A stretch of DNA of 10,299 nucleotides from JBFLYE01 sp040756715 [NCBI: bacterium] (GCA_040756715.1 JBFLYE010000041.1:1-10299); one strand, 5' to 3'. Numbered from the stretch's first letter, positions 1-6,613 are shown. The notes: generated by a model not told the origin, from the letters alone. Program-made: numbers and translations.

Positions 1-121
1 GATATAGACCCTCTTGAAAAAGAATATCCTCTTTCTTTGCCTCTTGACTAAAGCCAATGTTAAAAGCAAGAATAAACAAGATTAGTATGCGTTTAGCTGT
101 CCTATTTAGGCACAAAAGCAC
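1..121 (-). CDS. N-terminus of a probable exported protein, cut by the window edge
   Basis: Reading leftwards on the minus strand there is an open frame without stops from about position 121 to the edge. It encodes a basic start (TAKR), a hydrophobic run (ILILFILAFNIGFS) and then a charged stretch (QEAKKEDILFQEGLY). This is the layout of a signal peptide with a possible cleavage after GFS. The ILFQEGLY stretch resembles the start of a TPR-type helical repeat, but too little is visible to assign a family. No ATG lies in frame. Candidate starts are GTG at 121 or TTG at 115, both inside a tandem repeat and without a clear Shine-Dalgarno, so the true start is uncertain. The gene follows proC on the same strand after a gap of roughly 80 bases. 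The plus-strand frame over the same bases ends at 51 and looks less protein-like. Confidence 0.45.
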   Translation of the reverse strand, partial: MLLCLNRTAKRILILFILAFNIGFSQEAKKEDILFQEGLY

Positions 122-141
122 AAAGGCACAAAGGCACAAAG
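110..141. repeat. 8-bp tandem repeat, four units
   Basis: Four consecutive units GCACAAAR occupy 110-117, 118-125, 126-133 and 134-141; the first ends in A and the other three in G. The array lies between proC and the start of the leftmost minus-strand gene, and overlaps the candidate start codons of that gene. Confidence 0.85.
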
Positions 142-146
142 TAAAT

Positions 147-197
147 AAATTCCAAATTCCAAGCAAATCCGCAATCCGAAATCCGAAATCCGAAATT
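147..197. repeat. Two short 7-bp tandem arrays
   Basis: AAATTCC occurs twice in tandem at 147-160. After four intervening bases, the unit AAATCCG is repeated four times at 165-192, the second copy reading CAATCCG, and a partial unit AAATT follows. The array stops two bases before the proC stop codon at 199-201. There is no dyad symmetry that would make it a hairpin terminator, and it shows no coding character. Confidence 0.85.
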
Positions 198-198
198 A

Positions 199-990
199 TC
201 ATCCTAATTCCTTTGCCCTTTTTTCTGCGGATAAAACCGCTTTCCAGATTATTCCCGAAAGGTTTTCTTTTTCCATTACCTCAATTGCTGCCATTGTTGT
301 TCCCCCAGGGGATGTAACCATATCCCTTAGCTCTGCCGGGTGCTTTTTTGTTTGTTTCATCATCAAAACCGAGCCTGATATGGTTGTCAAAACAAGCCTT
401 TCAGAAATATCCCTTGAAAGCCCCATCTTCACACCTACAGAGATTAGGGCATCTATTATAACAAAGATATATGCAGGACCAGAGCCAGAAAGGGCAGTTA
501 CAGCATCTATGAGGTTTTCATCTACCTCTACAACATCGCCCAAAGCAAAAAATATCATCTTTGCAAAGGAAACATCAGAATCATCGGCATATTTTCCCTT
601 TGCTATGGCAGATATTCCGCAAGAAATTAAACAAGGCATATTCGGCATCACCCTTATTATCCTTGCATTGTTTAGCCTTTCCTCAATAAAACCTGTTTTA
701 ATCCCCGCGGCAATTGAAATTATATGGTGTCCCTTTACCCCCTGCTTAATTTGCTCTAAAAGATCTCCCATATGGTAAGGTTTTATCGCTAAAATAATCC
801 CATCGGCAAAAGGAAAGACCTCAAGGTTATTTTGGGTAGTTTTTATTTTAAGCTCATCTTCCAGGGCTTTTAATTTTTCTTTCTCGATATCAGAGGCGAT
901 AATTTCATCGGGCTTGAAGATACCCTTTTTCAAAATCCCTTTGATAATCGCACCACCCATATTTCCACAACCAATTATGCCAATTTTCAT
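199..990 (-). CDS. proC: Pyrroline-5-carboxylate reductase
   Basis: This enzyme catalyses the last step of proline synthesis, the NAD(P)H-dependent reduction of 1-pyrroline-5-carboxylate to L-proline in the cytoplasm. The 263-residue protein is full length for the family (E. coli ProC is about 269). The N-terminus has the Rossmann dinucleotide motif GIIGCGNMG at residues 4-12. The conserved C-terminal dimerisation and substrate-binding part carries ALSGSGPAY at 166-174 and MVTSPGGTT at 224-232. The ATG overlaps the TGA of the upstream dehydrogenase by four bases (ATGA), so translation is probably coupled. It is the last gene of the five-gene minus-strand operon. No other proline gene (proA, proB) is in the window. 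Confidence 0.96.
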   Translation of the reverse strand: MKIGIIGCGNMGGAIIKGILKKGIFKPDEIIASDIEKEKLKALEDELKIKTTQNNLEVFPFADGIILAIKPYHMGDLLEQIKQGVKGHHIISIAAGIKTGFIEERLNNARIIRVMPNMPCLISCGISAIAKGKYADDSDVSFAKMIFFALGDVVEVDENLIDAVTALSGSGPAYIFVIIDALISVGVKMGLSRDISERLVLTTISGSVLMMKQTKKHPAELRDMVTSPGGTTMAAIEVMEKENLSGIIWKAVLSAEKRAKELG

Positions 991-1961
991 AAGACAATCA
1001 CCACCTTCATTGATTCTTTTTGTTCTTCTACAACAGAAAATCCCTCTTGTATTTTTTCAAGAGGAAACCTGTGGGTTATCATAGATTCTGCATCTATTTT
1101 TTTAATTAGCCTTAATGCCTCTTGTAAATCCCTTGGTCCTGCACCATAGGATGTAACCATCGTTATCTCTTGCCTCCAGAGATTGCTAATCGGAAAGGGA
1201 ATTTGTAAAGAGGGAGAAGGCACAGCAAAGAAAACAATGACCCCTCCCTTATCAATAGATGAAAATGCCATATCTATTGCCTCTGGATTGCCAGAGCATA
1301 AGATAACACAATCAGCAAGGATTTTTTCCTTATTTCCCTTAAAAACAAGGTCTGCCCCAAATTCTTCTGCTTTTTTTAGACGGTATTCATTTAGATCAAC
1401 CCCAATGGTATATAATCCTCTTATTTTTCCCAAAGTTACATTAAGCAATCCTGATACACCGCACCCGATTACTAGCAAAGTTTGCCTTTCCCAAATCTTT
1501 GCAAGGTTTTGTGCCCTGATAACACAAGCAAGTGGCTCAATAAGGCTTCCTACATCATAAGATATACCATCTGGTAAAGAATATATACCAAATTCTACAT
1601 TCATCCTTGAAAGCCTGATGTATTCAGAAAATCCTCCTGGGTCATAGTTTGTTTGGTGTAGGGTTTCGCAGGAGGTATGATGACCATTAAGGCAATAATG
1701 GCATTTGTTGCAGGGGATATGATGTGAGGCAAATATCCTTTGGCCCACTTTATAATTTTCTGACCTGCTTTCTATAATCTCACCCGTTGCCTCATGTCCT
1801 AAAATAAGGGGTGCCTTTTTTATCCTATACCATTCTAAAAGGTCGGTTCCGCATATCCCGCAAGCCCTTGTTTTCATCAAGATTTCACCCTCAGAAATCT
1901 TTGGGATAGGTTTTTCTTCAACCCTTATATCCTTATTATTATAGTAAACCCCAACCTTCAC
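987..1961 (-). CDS. Zinc-dependent medium-chain alcohol/polyol dehydrogenase
   Basis: This is a member of the threonine/sorbitol dehydrogenase branch of the medium-chain dehydrogenases, oxidising an alcohol or polyol with NAD(P)+. Catalytic zinc residues are visible as C37 in GICGTD, H56-E57 in LGHEATG, and E142. The structural zinc cysteines are C84, C87, C90 and C98. The nucleotide fold has GCGVSG at 166-171 and an aspartate (D189) after the second strand, which favours NAD over NADP. At 324 residues it is slightly short but complete. The start is GTG at 1961, overlapping the TGA of the frame-corrected HEPN gene as GTGA. Its stop overlaps the proC ATG. The substrate cannot be read from sequence. 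Sharing an operon with an aldolase hints at sugar or polyol metabolism, but this is inference. Confidence 0.9.
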   Translation of the reverse strand: MKVGVYYNNKDIRVEEKPIPKISEGEILMKTRACGICGTDLLEWYRIKKAPLILGHEATGEIIESRSENYKVGQRIFASHHIPCNKCHYCLNGHHTSCETLHQTNYDPGGFSEYIRLSRMNVEFGIYSLPDGISYDVGSLIEPLACVIRAQNLAKIWERQTLLVIGCGVSGLLNVTLGKIRGLYTIGVDLNEYRLKKAEEFGADLVFKGNKEKILADCVILCSGNPEAIDMAFSSIDKGGVIVFFAVPSPSLQIPFPISNLWRQEITMVTSYGAGPRDLQEALRLIKKIDAESMITHRFPLEKIQEGFSVVEEQKESMKVVIVL

Positions 1962-2339
1962 TCTAATAAAGCCTCAATAAAACCCTTTGCCTCCTCAATA
2001 TCTTTTTTTACATCCTCGCAGGTCAATCCTTCTTCTACTAACCCTGGATAGCGTTCGCTGAAGATATCCAGAGACCCTTTCGCATAAGGCACGGAAAGGC
2101 TCAAGGTTTTGATTATATTTCACTACATCGTCTAAGAGAGAATCAATTTCATGGATCTTTTTGAGCTTCCACCCTTTTCCAAGAAGAAAGGCTTTGATGT
2201 ATTTTTCAAGAGACTGTTGGAGAAAAAAGGAGGCTCCTTCTGGGTCTTCATCCTCCAACATCCTTTCCATCCTATTCCAGTCCATTTGTGCCTTTTTAAT
2301 CCAATCTGGAGGATAAAGAGAATCTTTTGCTTCCTTCAT
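1958..2339 (-). pseudogene. HEPN domain protein with a frameshift
   Basis: The ATG at 2339 opens a 114-codon frame ending at 1995. Its first 92 residues match the small HEPN family (PF05168 type): ASFFLQQSLEKYIKAFLLGK around 36-55, IHEIDSLL at 62-69 and ALCERVSGY at 84-92. After that, the annotated frame turns into an arginine-rich tail (LQRTLSRVSRRRIDLRG). The neighbouring frame instead continues as FSERYPGLVEEGLTCEDV and ends with GFIEALLE, the usual end of this family. Its TGA at 1958-1960 overlaps the dehydrogenase GTG by four bases, as expected for the ancestral gene. The shift lies near 2062-2067, with no homopolymer there. HEPN proteins typically pair with MNT nucleotidyltransferases, as here. 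A canonical RNase R-x4-6-H motif is absent (K58 precedes H63). A sequencing or assembly error remains possible. Confidence 0.8.
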
Positions 2340-2650
2340 AATTCTACCCCTTCCTCCAAAATTTCATTTATGAATTGGTCTTTTATTTCTATTCTTTTTT
2401 GAAGCTCTTTATAGGTAAGGACAATAGGAGCAATAGGAATGCCATTTCGCAAATCCCTTATCAGACGCTTTACACTTGCCATCCTCTCATAAAATCGTTC
2501 TTTTGTTTCTGCAACAATAAAAAGGTCTACATCACTATCTTCTGTCTGCTCTCCCTTTGCATATGAACCAAATAAAATAACCTTCTCTGCTTTATATTCC
2601 TTTTTAAGCCTCTCGCTTATTAGCCTTATCCTTTCCATTACATTATCCAT
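2336..2650 (-). CDS. MNT-type minimal nucleotidyltransferase (HEPN partner)
   Basis: A 104-residue protein of the DNA polymerase beta superfamily, minimal nucleotidyltransferase (MNT) group. The signature GSYAKGEQTEDSDVDL spans 28-43, with G28-S29 and two metal-binding aspartates, D40 and D42. In related toxin-antitoxin pairs the MNT protein acts as antitoxin by adenylylating the HEPN partner. Here the usual third carboxylate, in the strand before the TPEEL-like segment, is replaced: the region reads IPIAPIVLTYKEL, placing A74 where aspartate is expected, so activity is doubtful. The ATG at 2650 overlaps the end of the aldolase gene by eight bases. A second ATG lies four codons downstream. 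Its TGA overlaps the HEPN ATG (ATGA). Assignment to the family is firm; the toxin-antitoxin role is inferred. Confidence 0.88.
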   Translation of the reverse strand: MDNVMERIRLISERLKKEYKAEKVILFGSYAKGEQTEDSDVDLFIVAETKERFYERMASVKRLIRDLRNGIPIAPIVLTYKELQKRIEIKDQFINEILEEGVEL

Positions 2651-3431
2651 TTTTCTCTTTTAAAAATATTTCATCCGCCTTATCTGGTGTAGCATTTTCA
2701 TGGACAATCGCCCTTAAAGCCTTTATCATTCCTACTGGATTTTCATTCTGCCAGATATTTCTGCCAAGATTAATGCCAATTGCGCCCTTTTGTATTCCAT
2801 CATAGACAAAGTTAAAAACCTCCCTTTCGGTTTCTACCTTAGGTCCACCTGCCATAACTACTGGCACTGGGCAGCCCTGCACTACCTTTTCAAAGTTTTC
2901 ACACCAATAGGTTTTTACAACCTTAGCACCCAACTCAGCGGCAATCCTGCAGCATAAAGCAAGATAGCGGGCATCCCTTTTTTCAAGCTCTTTGCCTACG
3001 GCAGTAACCGCCATTACCGGAATACCATATCTTTCGCCTTCATCAACCAATTTAGCCAAATTTAAGAGGGTCTCTTTTTCATAGGAAGAGCCGATAAATA
3101 TAGAAATACCCAATGCCTGTGCATTGAGCCTGATAGCCTCTTCTATGGAAGTTGTAATTCCTTCATTGGCAAGGTCTTTGCCCACCATACTTGTTCCACC
3201 TGAAACCCTAAGAATAATTGGCTTGGTATTACTAGGGTCTATACAAAAACGCAATACCCCCCTTGTTACAAAAAGGGCATCATAATAGGGCAAAAGGGGC
3301 TTTATAGTTTCCCCTGGTTTTTCTAGCTTTCTGGTTGGCCCTTGAAAATACCCATGGTCTATAGGCATAAACATACACCTATTATCTGGCTGAATTAGCT
3401 GAGATAGCCGATTTTTCATTCCCCAATCCAT
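2643..3431 (-). CDS. LsrF-like class I aldolase/thiolase (DeoC/FbaB family)
   Basis: A TIM-barrel class I aldolase closest, as I recall the sequences, to LsrF (3-hydroxy-5-phosphonooxypentane-2,4-dione thiolase), and related to archaeal FbaB and ADH synthases. Key features are DHGYFQGPT at 25-33, IFIGSSYE at 111-118, the Schiff-base lysine K173 in VVKTYW, and the phosphate-binding loops AGGPK at 194-198 and LGRNIWQ at 222-228. At 262 residues it lacks roughly the first 30 residues of E. coli LsrF. It begins at MDWGM, which aligns with an internal segment there, and an in-frame stop eleven codons upstream leaves no room for the extension. The start is supported by AGGGGTGAG just upstream. No other lsr genes are present, so an AI-2 role is unlikely. 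A sugar-phosphate aldolase role is more plausible but unproven. It is the first gene of the operon. Confidence 0.85.
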   Translation of the reverse strand: MDWGMKNRLSQLIQPDNRCMFMPIDHGYFQGPTRKLEKPGETIKPLLPYYDALFVTRGVLRFCIDPSNTKPIILRVSGGTSMVGKDLANEGITTSIEEAIRLNAQALGISIFIGSSYEKETLLNLAKLVDEGERYGIPVMAVTAVGKELEKRDARYLALCCRIAAELGAKVVKTYWCENFEKVVQGCPVPVVMAGGPKVETEREVFNFVYDGIQKGAIGINLGRNIWQNENPVGMIKALRAIVHENATPDKADEIFLKEKNG

Positions 3432-3461
3432 AATCTCACCCCTTATCTTAAATTTTAAAAG

Positions 3462-3490
3462 ATTTTATCCTTATTCTTTGAAAGTGTCAA
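3462..3490 (-). promoter_or_regulatory. Sigma-70-type promoter of the aldolase-proC operon
   Basis: On the minus strand, a perfect -35 box TTGACA (3485-3490) is followed by a 17-base spacer and the -10 box TAAAAT (3462-3467, five of six consensus bases). Transcription would start near 3455, about 24 bases before the aldolase ATG at 3431. This leaves room for the AGGGGTGAG Shine-Dalgarno. The downstream genes all overlap, so this promoter probably drives all five. Confidence 0.75.
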
Positions 3491-3525
3491 ATGAAAAATA
3501 ATCGGGATGATAAAAAAAGAAATAC

Positions 3526-3555
3526 TTGAAAAGGACAAAAGCTACAACTTATAAT
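3526..3555 (+). promoter_or_regulatory. Sigma-70-type promoter of the GGDEF-birA-coaX operon
   Basis: TTGAAA (3526-3531, five of six consensus bases), an 18-base spacer and a perfect TATAAT (3550-3555). The predicted transcription start is near 3562, only about six bases before the ATG at 3568. The TTG that could serve as an earlier start codon of the first gene is itself the -35 box, so that longer reading is disfavoured. No Shine-Dalgarno is visible before the ATG. Confidence 0.65.
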
Positions 3556-3567
3556 AATATAGAGACG

Positions 3568-5157
3568 ATGAAAGAAATAATATTTTGCGAGAAGGCACTT
3601 GAAATATCGTATAAAGCAAGATGGCTTTTTCTTACTTTTGTATTGTTGGGACTTCAACTTGTGCCTTTTCCTTCTGAAAATTGGCCAAATATCTACCTTC
3701 TTCTTGTAATCTCTTTAATCTACAATATATCAACAAGGTTTCTTAACTTTCCAGAAATCTACGAAAGGACAAGAAACATATGCTATGCGGAGACTGTAAT
3801 GGATACAATGTTTCTTATAGGCATTATCTACCTTACCGGAGGACACAATAGCCCATTTTGGATATTCTTTATTGTTATTATTATGTTTTCTGCAATCTAT
3901 TATTCCCCAGGTAAGACCTTACTTATAACCCTTGGAATAAGCCTCCTTTACCTTCTTATCTCAATTCTTTCTGGTAGCCATTTTAAAGAAATGCTTTCTA
4001 TTCTTTGTTTAAAAATCCCTGTCCTCTTTGCTGCTTGTGGATTAAGCATATTTTCAAACCAGCAAATAAAAAGCCAGGGAGAGGAGCTTGAGATTGAAAA
4101 GGAAAAAATTAAGTATCTACTTCGTGCCTTTCATCATAATGTGGTTGCCATTCAAAAGAAAAATAAGGTTCTCTCTGAGGTATATAACATCTCCTTAAAA
4201 ACGCAAGGAGATCTTAGTCTTTCCGAACAACTTGCCGATATTTGTAATACTACAATTTCATTTTTAAACCTCGATATATCTGGAATATGGCTTATGAAAA
4301 AAAATGGAAGCCTTAAGCTTACAGGAGGAACAAAAAATATCCCCCCTTCCCTTCCCGAAAAAATAAAGATCGGAGAGGGGATTATAGGAAGAACTGCTTT
4401 GAAAAAAGAGCCATTGATTATAAATGACCTGTTAAAATGGGATTCTCTTCAATTTAAGGATGGACCATCCTCCTACATAGGAATTCCACTTATTGTTGAC
4501 AATGAAATGCTTGGGGTATTTGCTTGTGCTTCATCATATCCAAAGGAGTTTAAAGAGGAAGATTATCTAAAATTTCTCCTTCTTATTGCCTGTAGAACCT
4601 CTTTGTCTATAAAAAATGCCTATCTTAACGAGGAGATAAAGAGAATGACCATTACAGATGAGCTAACCGGTCTTTATAACTACAAGTATTTCATTGAAAC
4701 CCTGAAAAAGGAACTCCACAAAGCAGAGAGACTTTCTTGTCCCTTCTCTTTGCTTATGATAGATATAGATAATTTTAAAGACTTCAATGAAAAATATGGA
4801 CATCATATGGGAAATCAGATACTTTGTGCTTTAGCCCTTAATCTTACAGGTTCTTTAAGGGAAGAGGATTTCCTTGCAAGATTTGGGGAGGAAGAATTTG
4901 TCATTATCCTTCCCTCGGCAGATAAGGAGGAGGGAATAATGGTTTCTGAAAGGATAAGAAAATGTATAAGCGAAGCCGTGCTTATTGAGAATACAGAGTC
5001 TATTACTGTAAGCATTGGAGTTTCATCATTTCCGCAGGATGGAAAGAAATTTGATGAAATTCTTCTCTGTGCAGACAAGGCTATGACCATGGCAAAGGAA
5101 AAAGGAGGAAATAGGACTATTGCATGGAATGGAAAAAATAATAAAATTTCCCTCTAG
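3568..5157 (+). CDS. Membrane GAF-GGDEF protein, probable diguanylate cyclase
   Basis: The protein likely makes the second messenger c-di-GMP from two GTP at the inner membrane. Numbered from the ATG at 3568 (529 residues), about six transmembrane helices lie near 17-34, 41-57, 78-90, 97-112, 117-134 and 144-162. They include a TGGHNSPF motif typical of 6-TM sensor modules. A coiled-coil linker follows (about 165-205), then a GAF domain (about 220-350) and a GGDEF domain (about 360-525). Catalytic features are DELTGLYN at 364-371, metal aspartates D399 and D401 in DIDNFK, and a GEEEF active loop at 440-444 instead of GGDEF. GHHMGN replaces the usual GHxxGD. An inhibitory RxxD site (REED, 431-434) sits exactly five residues before the loop. 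A TTG at 3526 would add 14 residues, but it coincides with a -35 box and does not fit the paralogue downstream. Confidence 0.88.
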   Translation: MKEIIFCEKALEISYKARWLFLTFVLLGLQLVPFPSENWPNIYLLLVISLIYNISTRFLNFPEIYERTRNICYAETVMDTMFLIGIIYLTGGHNSPFWIFFIVIIMFSAIYYSPGKTLLITLGISLLYLLISILSGSHFKEMLSILCLKIPVLFAACGLSIFSNQQIKSQGEELEIEKEKIKYLLRAFHHNVVAIQKKNKVLSEVYNISLKTQGDLSLSEQLADICNTTISFLNLDISGIWLMKKNGSLKLTGGTKNIPPSLPEKIKIGEGIIGRTALKKEPLIINDLLKWDSLQFKDGPSSYIGIPLIVDNEMLGVFACASSYPKEFKEEDYLKFLLLIACRTSLSIKNAYLNEEIKRMTITDELTGLYNYKYFIETLKKELHKAERLSCPFSLLMIDIDNFKDFNEKYGHHMGNQILCALALNLTGSLREEDFLARFGEEEFVIILPSADKEEGIMVSERIRKCISEAVLIENTESITVSIGVSSFPQDGKKFDEILLCADKAMTMAKEKGGNRTIAWNGKNNKISL

Positions 5158-6613
5158 AATATTCATCATCGCAAACCGAATAAGATGGTTTGTTCTTATT
5201 TTAACCATCCTTGTCCTTCAGATAAAATACCCCGATTGGACAAATAAACCAAACCTTTTCCTCTCCATCATTCTCCTTACCATATATAACATTATAGCAA
5301 GAATCCTTATCTTAAAGAAAGAATGGGAAAATATAGCTTATGCTGAAAGCACCCTGGATGTAGTTTTTATAAGCTCTATTATCTTAGGAACTGGGACAAC
5401 AAAAAGCCCATTTTTTCTCTTCTTTCTATTTCCTATTATCTTTTCAGCTTGCTACTATAGACCAACCACATCCTTTGGCCTTACCTTTGGAATATCCCTC
5501 CTTTATCTTTTAATCTTTCTTTTAAACAAGGGAGAATGGGTCTTTTTTCTTATAAGAATTCCTATATTCTTTGGAATCTGGACAATCTCGTCCTATATTG
5601 CCAAAGAACTAAGATTTGCCCAGAGAGAGGTTGAATATGAAACAAGAAGGGCAGCAATGTTACAGGAAGAGATGCGTAAAAGGCAGGAAAGGATTGAGGA
5701 AGAAAGAAAAGAGCTTGAACAACTCTATAATATTTCCTTAAAAGTAGATAGAACCCAAAATCTAGGAGAAGCATTTTCTTCCATAATCTCTGCCTTTTCT
5801 TCATACCTTAAGACAGAGATTAGTCTTATTGCGAGAAAAGAAAAAGGAAGGCTTAGGGTGATTGCGGGTGATAACCTTATTGGAGAATCTGAAAAGACAA
5901 GGGAGTGTATGAATGAGATAATGGAAAGTGGAAAGCCTTTGGTTTTGGGAAATATTGGCAGGGAGAAAAGAGAATCCCTTATCCCATATCAAAGAATGGG
6001 GATTGTCTCCCTTATTATCTTTCCCCTTATTATAAAAGGAGAAAGGATTGGTGTTTTAATGGGAGGGTGGAAGAAAGAAAGAAAATTTAGCCCTGAAGAA
6101 CAAAGGTTCTCAACAATCATAGCCAGCATAACCTCCTTGATTATAGAAAACTTTAATCTTTCAGGAGAGATAGAGAGGCTTCTTATCGTAGATAAAGTAA
6201 CCAGCCTCTTTAACTACTATTATTTTGAAGAGGCAATAAGAAGGGAGATAGAGAGGGCAAGGATGCTTAATGATCTATTCTCTGTTTTAATTGTTAAAAT
6301 AGAGGGTGAAATAAAAGATCCCTCTCTTTTAGAAAGGCTCGGGCTTGTCCTTAATTTCCAAACCAGAAAGGAAGACCTTGTGGCAATGAAGGATGAGAAA
6401 TTCTATCTCCTTGTCCATAGAATAGGCCAAAAAGAGGCTTTTGCTGTTTCTAATAGGATAAGAAGAGAGGTTTTAAGACAGATAAATATTCCAATAATTA
6501 TTGGGAGTGCAAGCTTTCACAGCTCTATAATAAACCATACAGAGCTTCTTTCTAATGCTTTCTCTGCATTAAAAGAAGCCGAACTTAAAGAAAGTAGAAT
6601 TGTTACTAAATAA
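5129..6613 (+). CDS. Membrane GAF protein with degenerate GGDEF domain
   Basis: A paralogue of the gene just upstream with the same order: about six transmembrane helices (first 160 residues, including GTTKSPFF), a long charged coiled coil (about 160-205), a GAF domain and a GGDEF-like C-terminus. The catalytic site is lost. The metal-binding DxD is replaced by K-I-E (LIVKIEG), the GHxxGD segment is deleted, and the active loop reads KDEKF (421-425 from the ATG). An RxxD-like inhibitory site survives as RKED at 413-416. It therefore cannot be an ordinary cyclase. It may bind c-di-GMP or regulate its neighbour, which is inference. The ATG at 5129 matches the paralogue's start. TTG at 5120 has better spacing from a GGAGG at 5104-5108, but that sequence also encodes the upstream gene's conserved KGG. 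The gene overlaps the upstream one by 29 bases. Confidence 0.85.
   Translation: MEKIIKFPSRIFIIANRIRWFVLILTILVLQIKYPDWTNKPNLFLSIILLTIYNIIARILILKKEWENIAYAESTLDVVFISSIILGTGTTKSPFFLFFLFPIIFSACYYRPTTSFGLTFGISLLYLLIFLLNKGEWVFFLIRIPIFFGIWTISSYIAKELRFAQREVEYETRRAAMLQEEMRKRQERIEEERKELEQLYNISLKVDRTQNLGEAFSSIISAFSSYLKTEISLIARKEKGRLRVIAGDNLIGESEKTRECMNEIMESGKPLVLGNIGREKRESLIPYQRMGIVSLIIFPLIIKGERIGVLMGGWKKERKFSPEEQRFSTIIASITSLIIENFNLSGEIERLLIVDKVTSLFNYYYFEEAIRREIERARMLNDLFSVLIVKIEGEIKDPSLLERLGLVLNFQTRKEDLVAMKDEKFYLLVHRIGQKEAFAVSNRIRREVLRQINIPIIIGSASFHSSIINHTELLSNAFSALKEAELKESRIVTK

Noticed and set aside
1-51. Plus-strand frame ending at a TAA at 49-51, as the tail of a gene entering from the left
   Set aside because: The minus-strand reading of the same bases gives a clear signal peptide, which is more protein-like than the 16 residues on the plus strand.
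165-197. CRISPR-like or terminator interpretation of the AAATCCG array
   Set aside because: Units are seven bases with no spacers and no dyad symmetry, so neither a CRISPR array nor an intrinsic terminator fits.
57-317. 86-codon plus-strand frame near the left edge
   Set aside because: It runs through the tandem repeats and antisense to proC, with low-complexity proline/leucine-rich content and no family resemblance.
380-778. 132-codon plus-strand frame
   Set aside because: Antisense shadow of proC, whose motifs are unambiguous.
1183-1560. 125-codon plus-strand frame
   Set aside because: Antisense to the zinc dehydrogenase; no recognisable domain.
3526-3567. TTG at 3526 as start of the first GGDEF protein
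   Set aside because: The TTG forms the -35 box of a near-consensus promoter, and the extra 14 residues have no counterpart in the paralogue, which starts at the equivalent of the ATG at 3568.
5101-5108. AAAGGAGG as a strong ribosome site for the second GGDEF gene
   Set aside because: It encodes the conserved KGG of the upstream GGDEF domain and is about 20 bases from the favoured ATG, so its presence may be coincidental.
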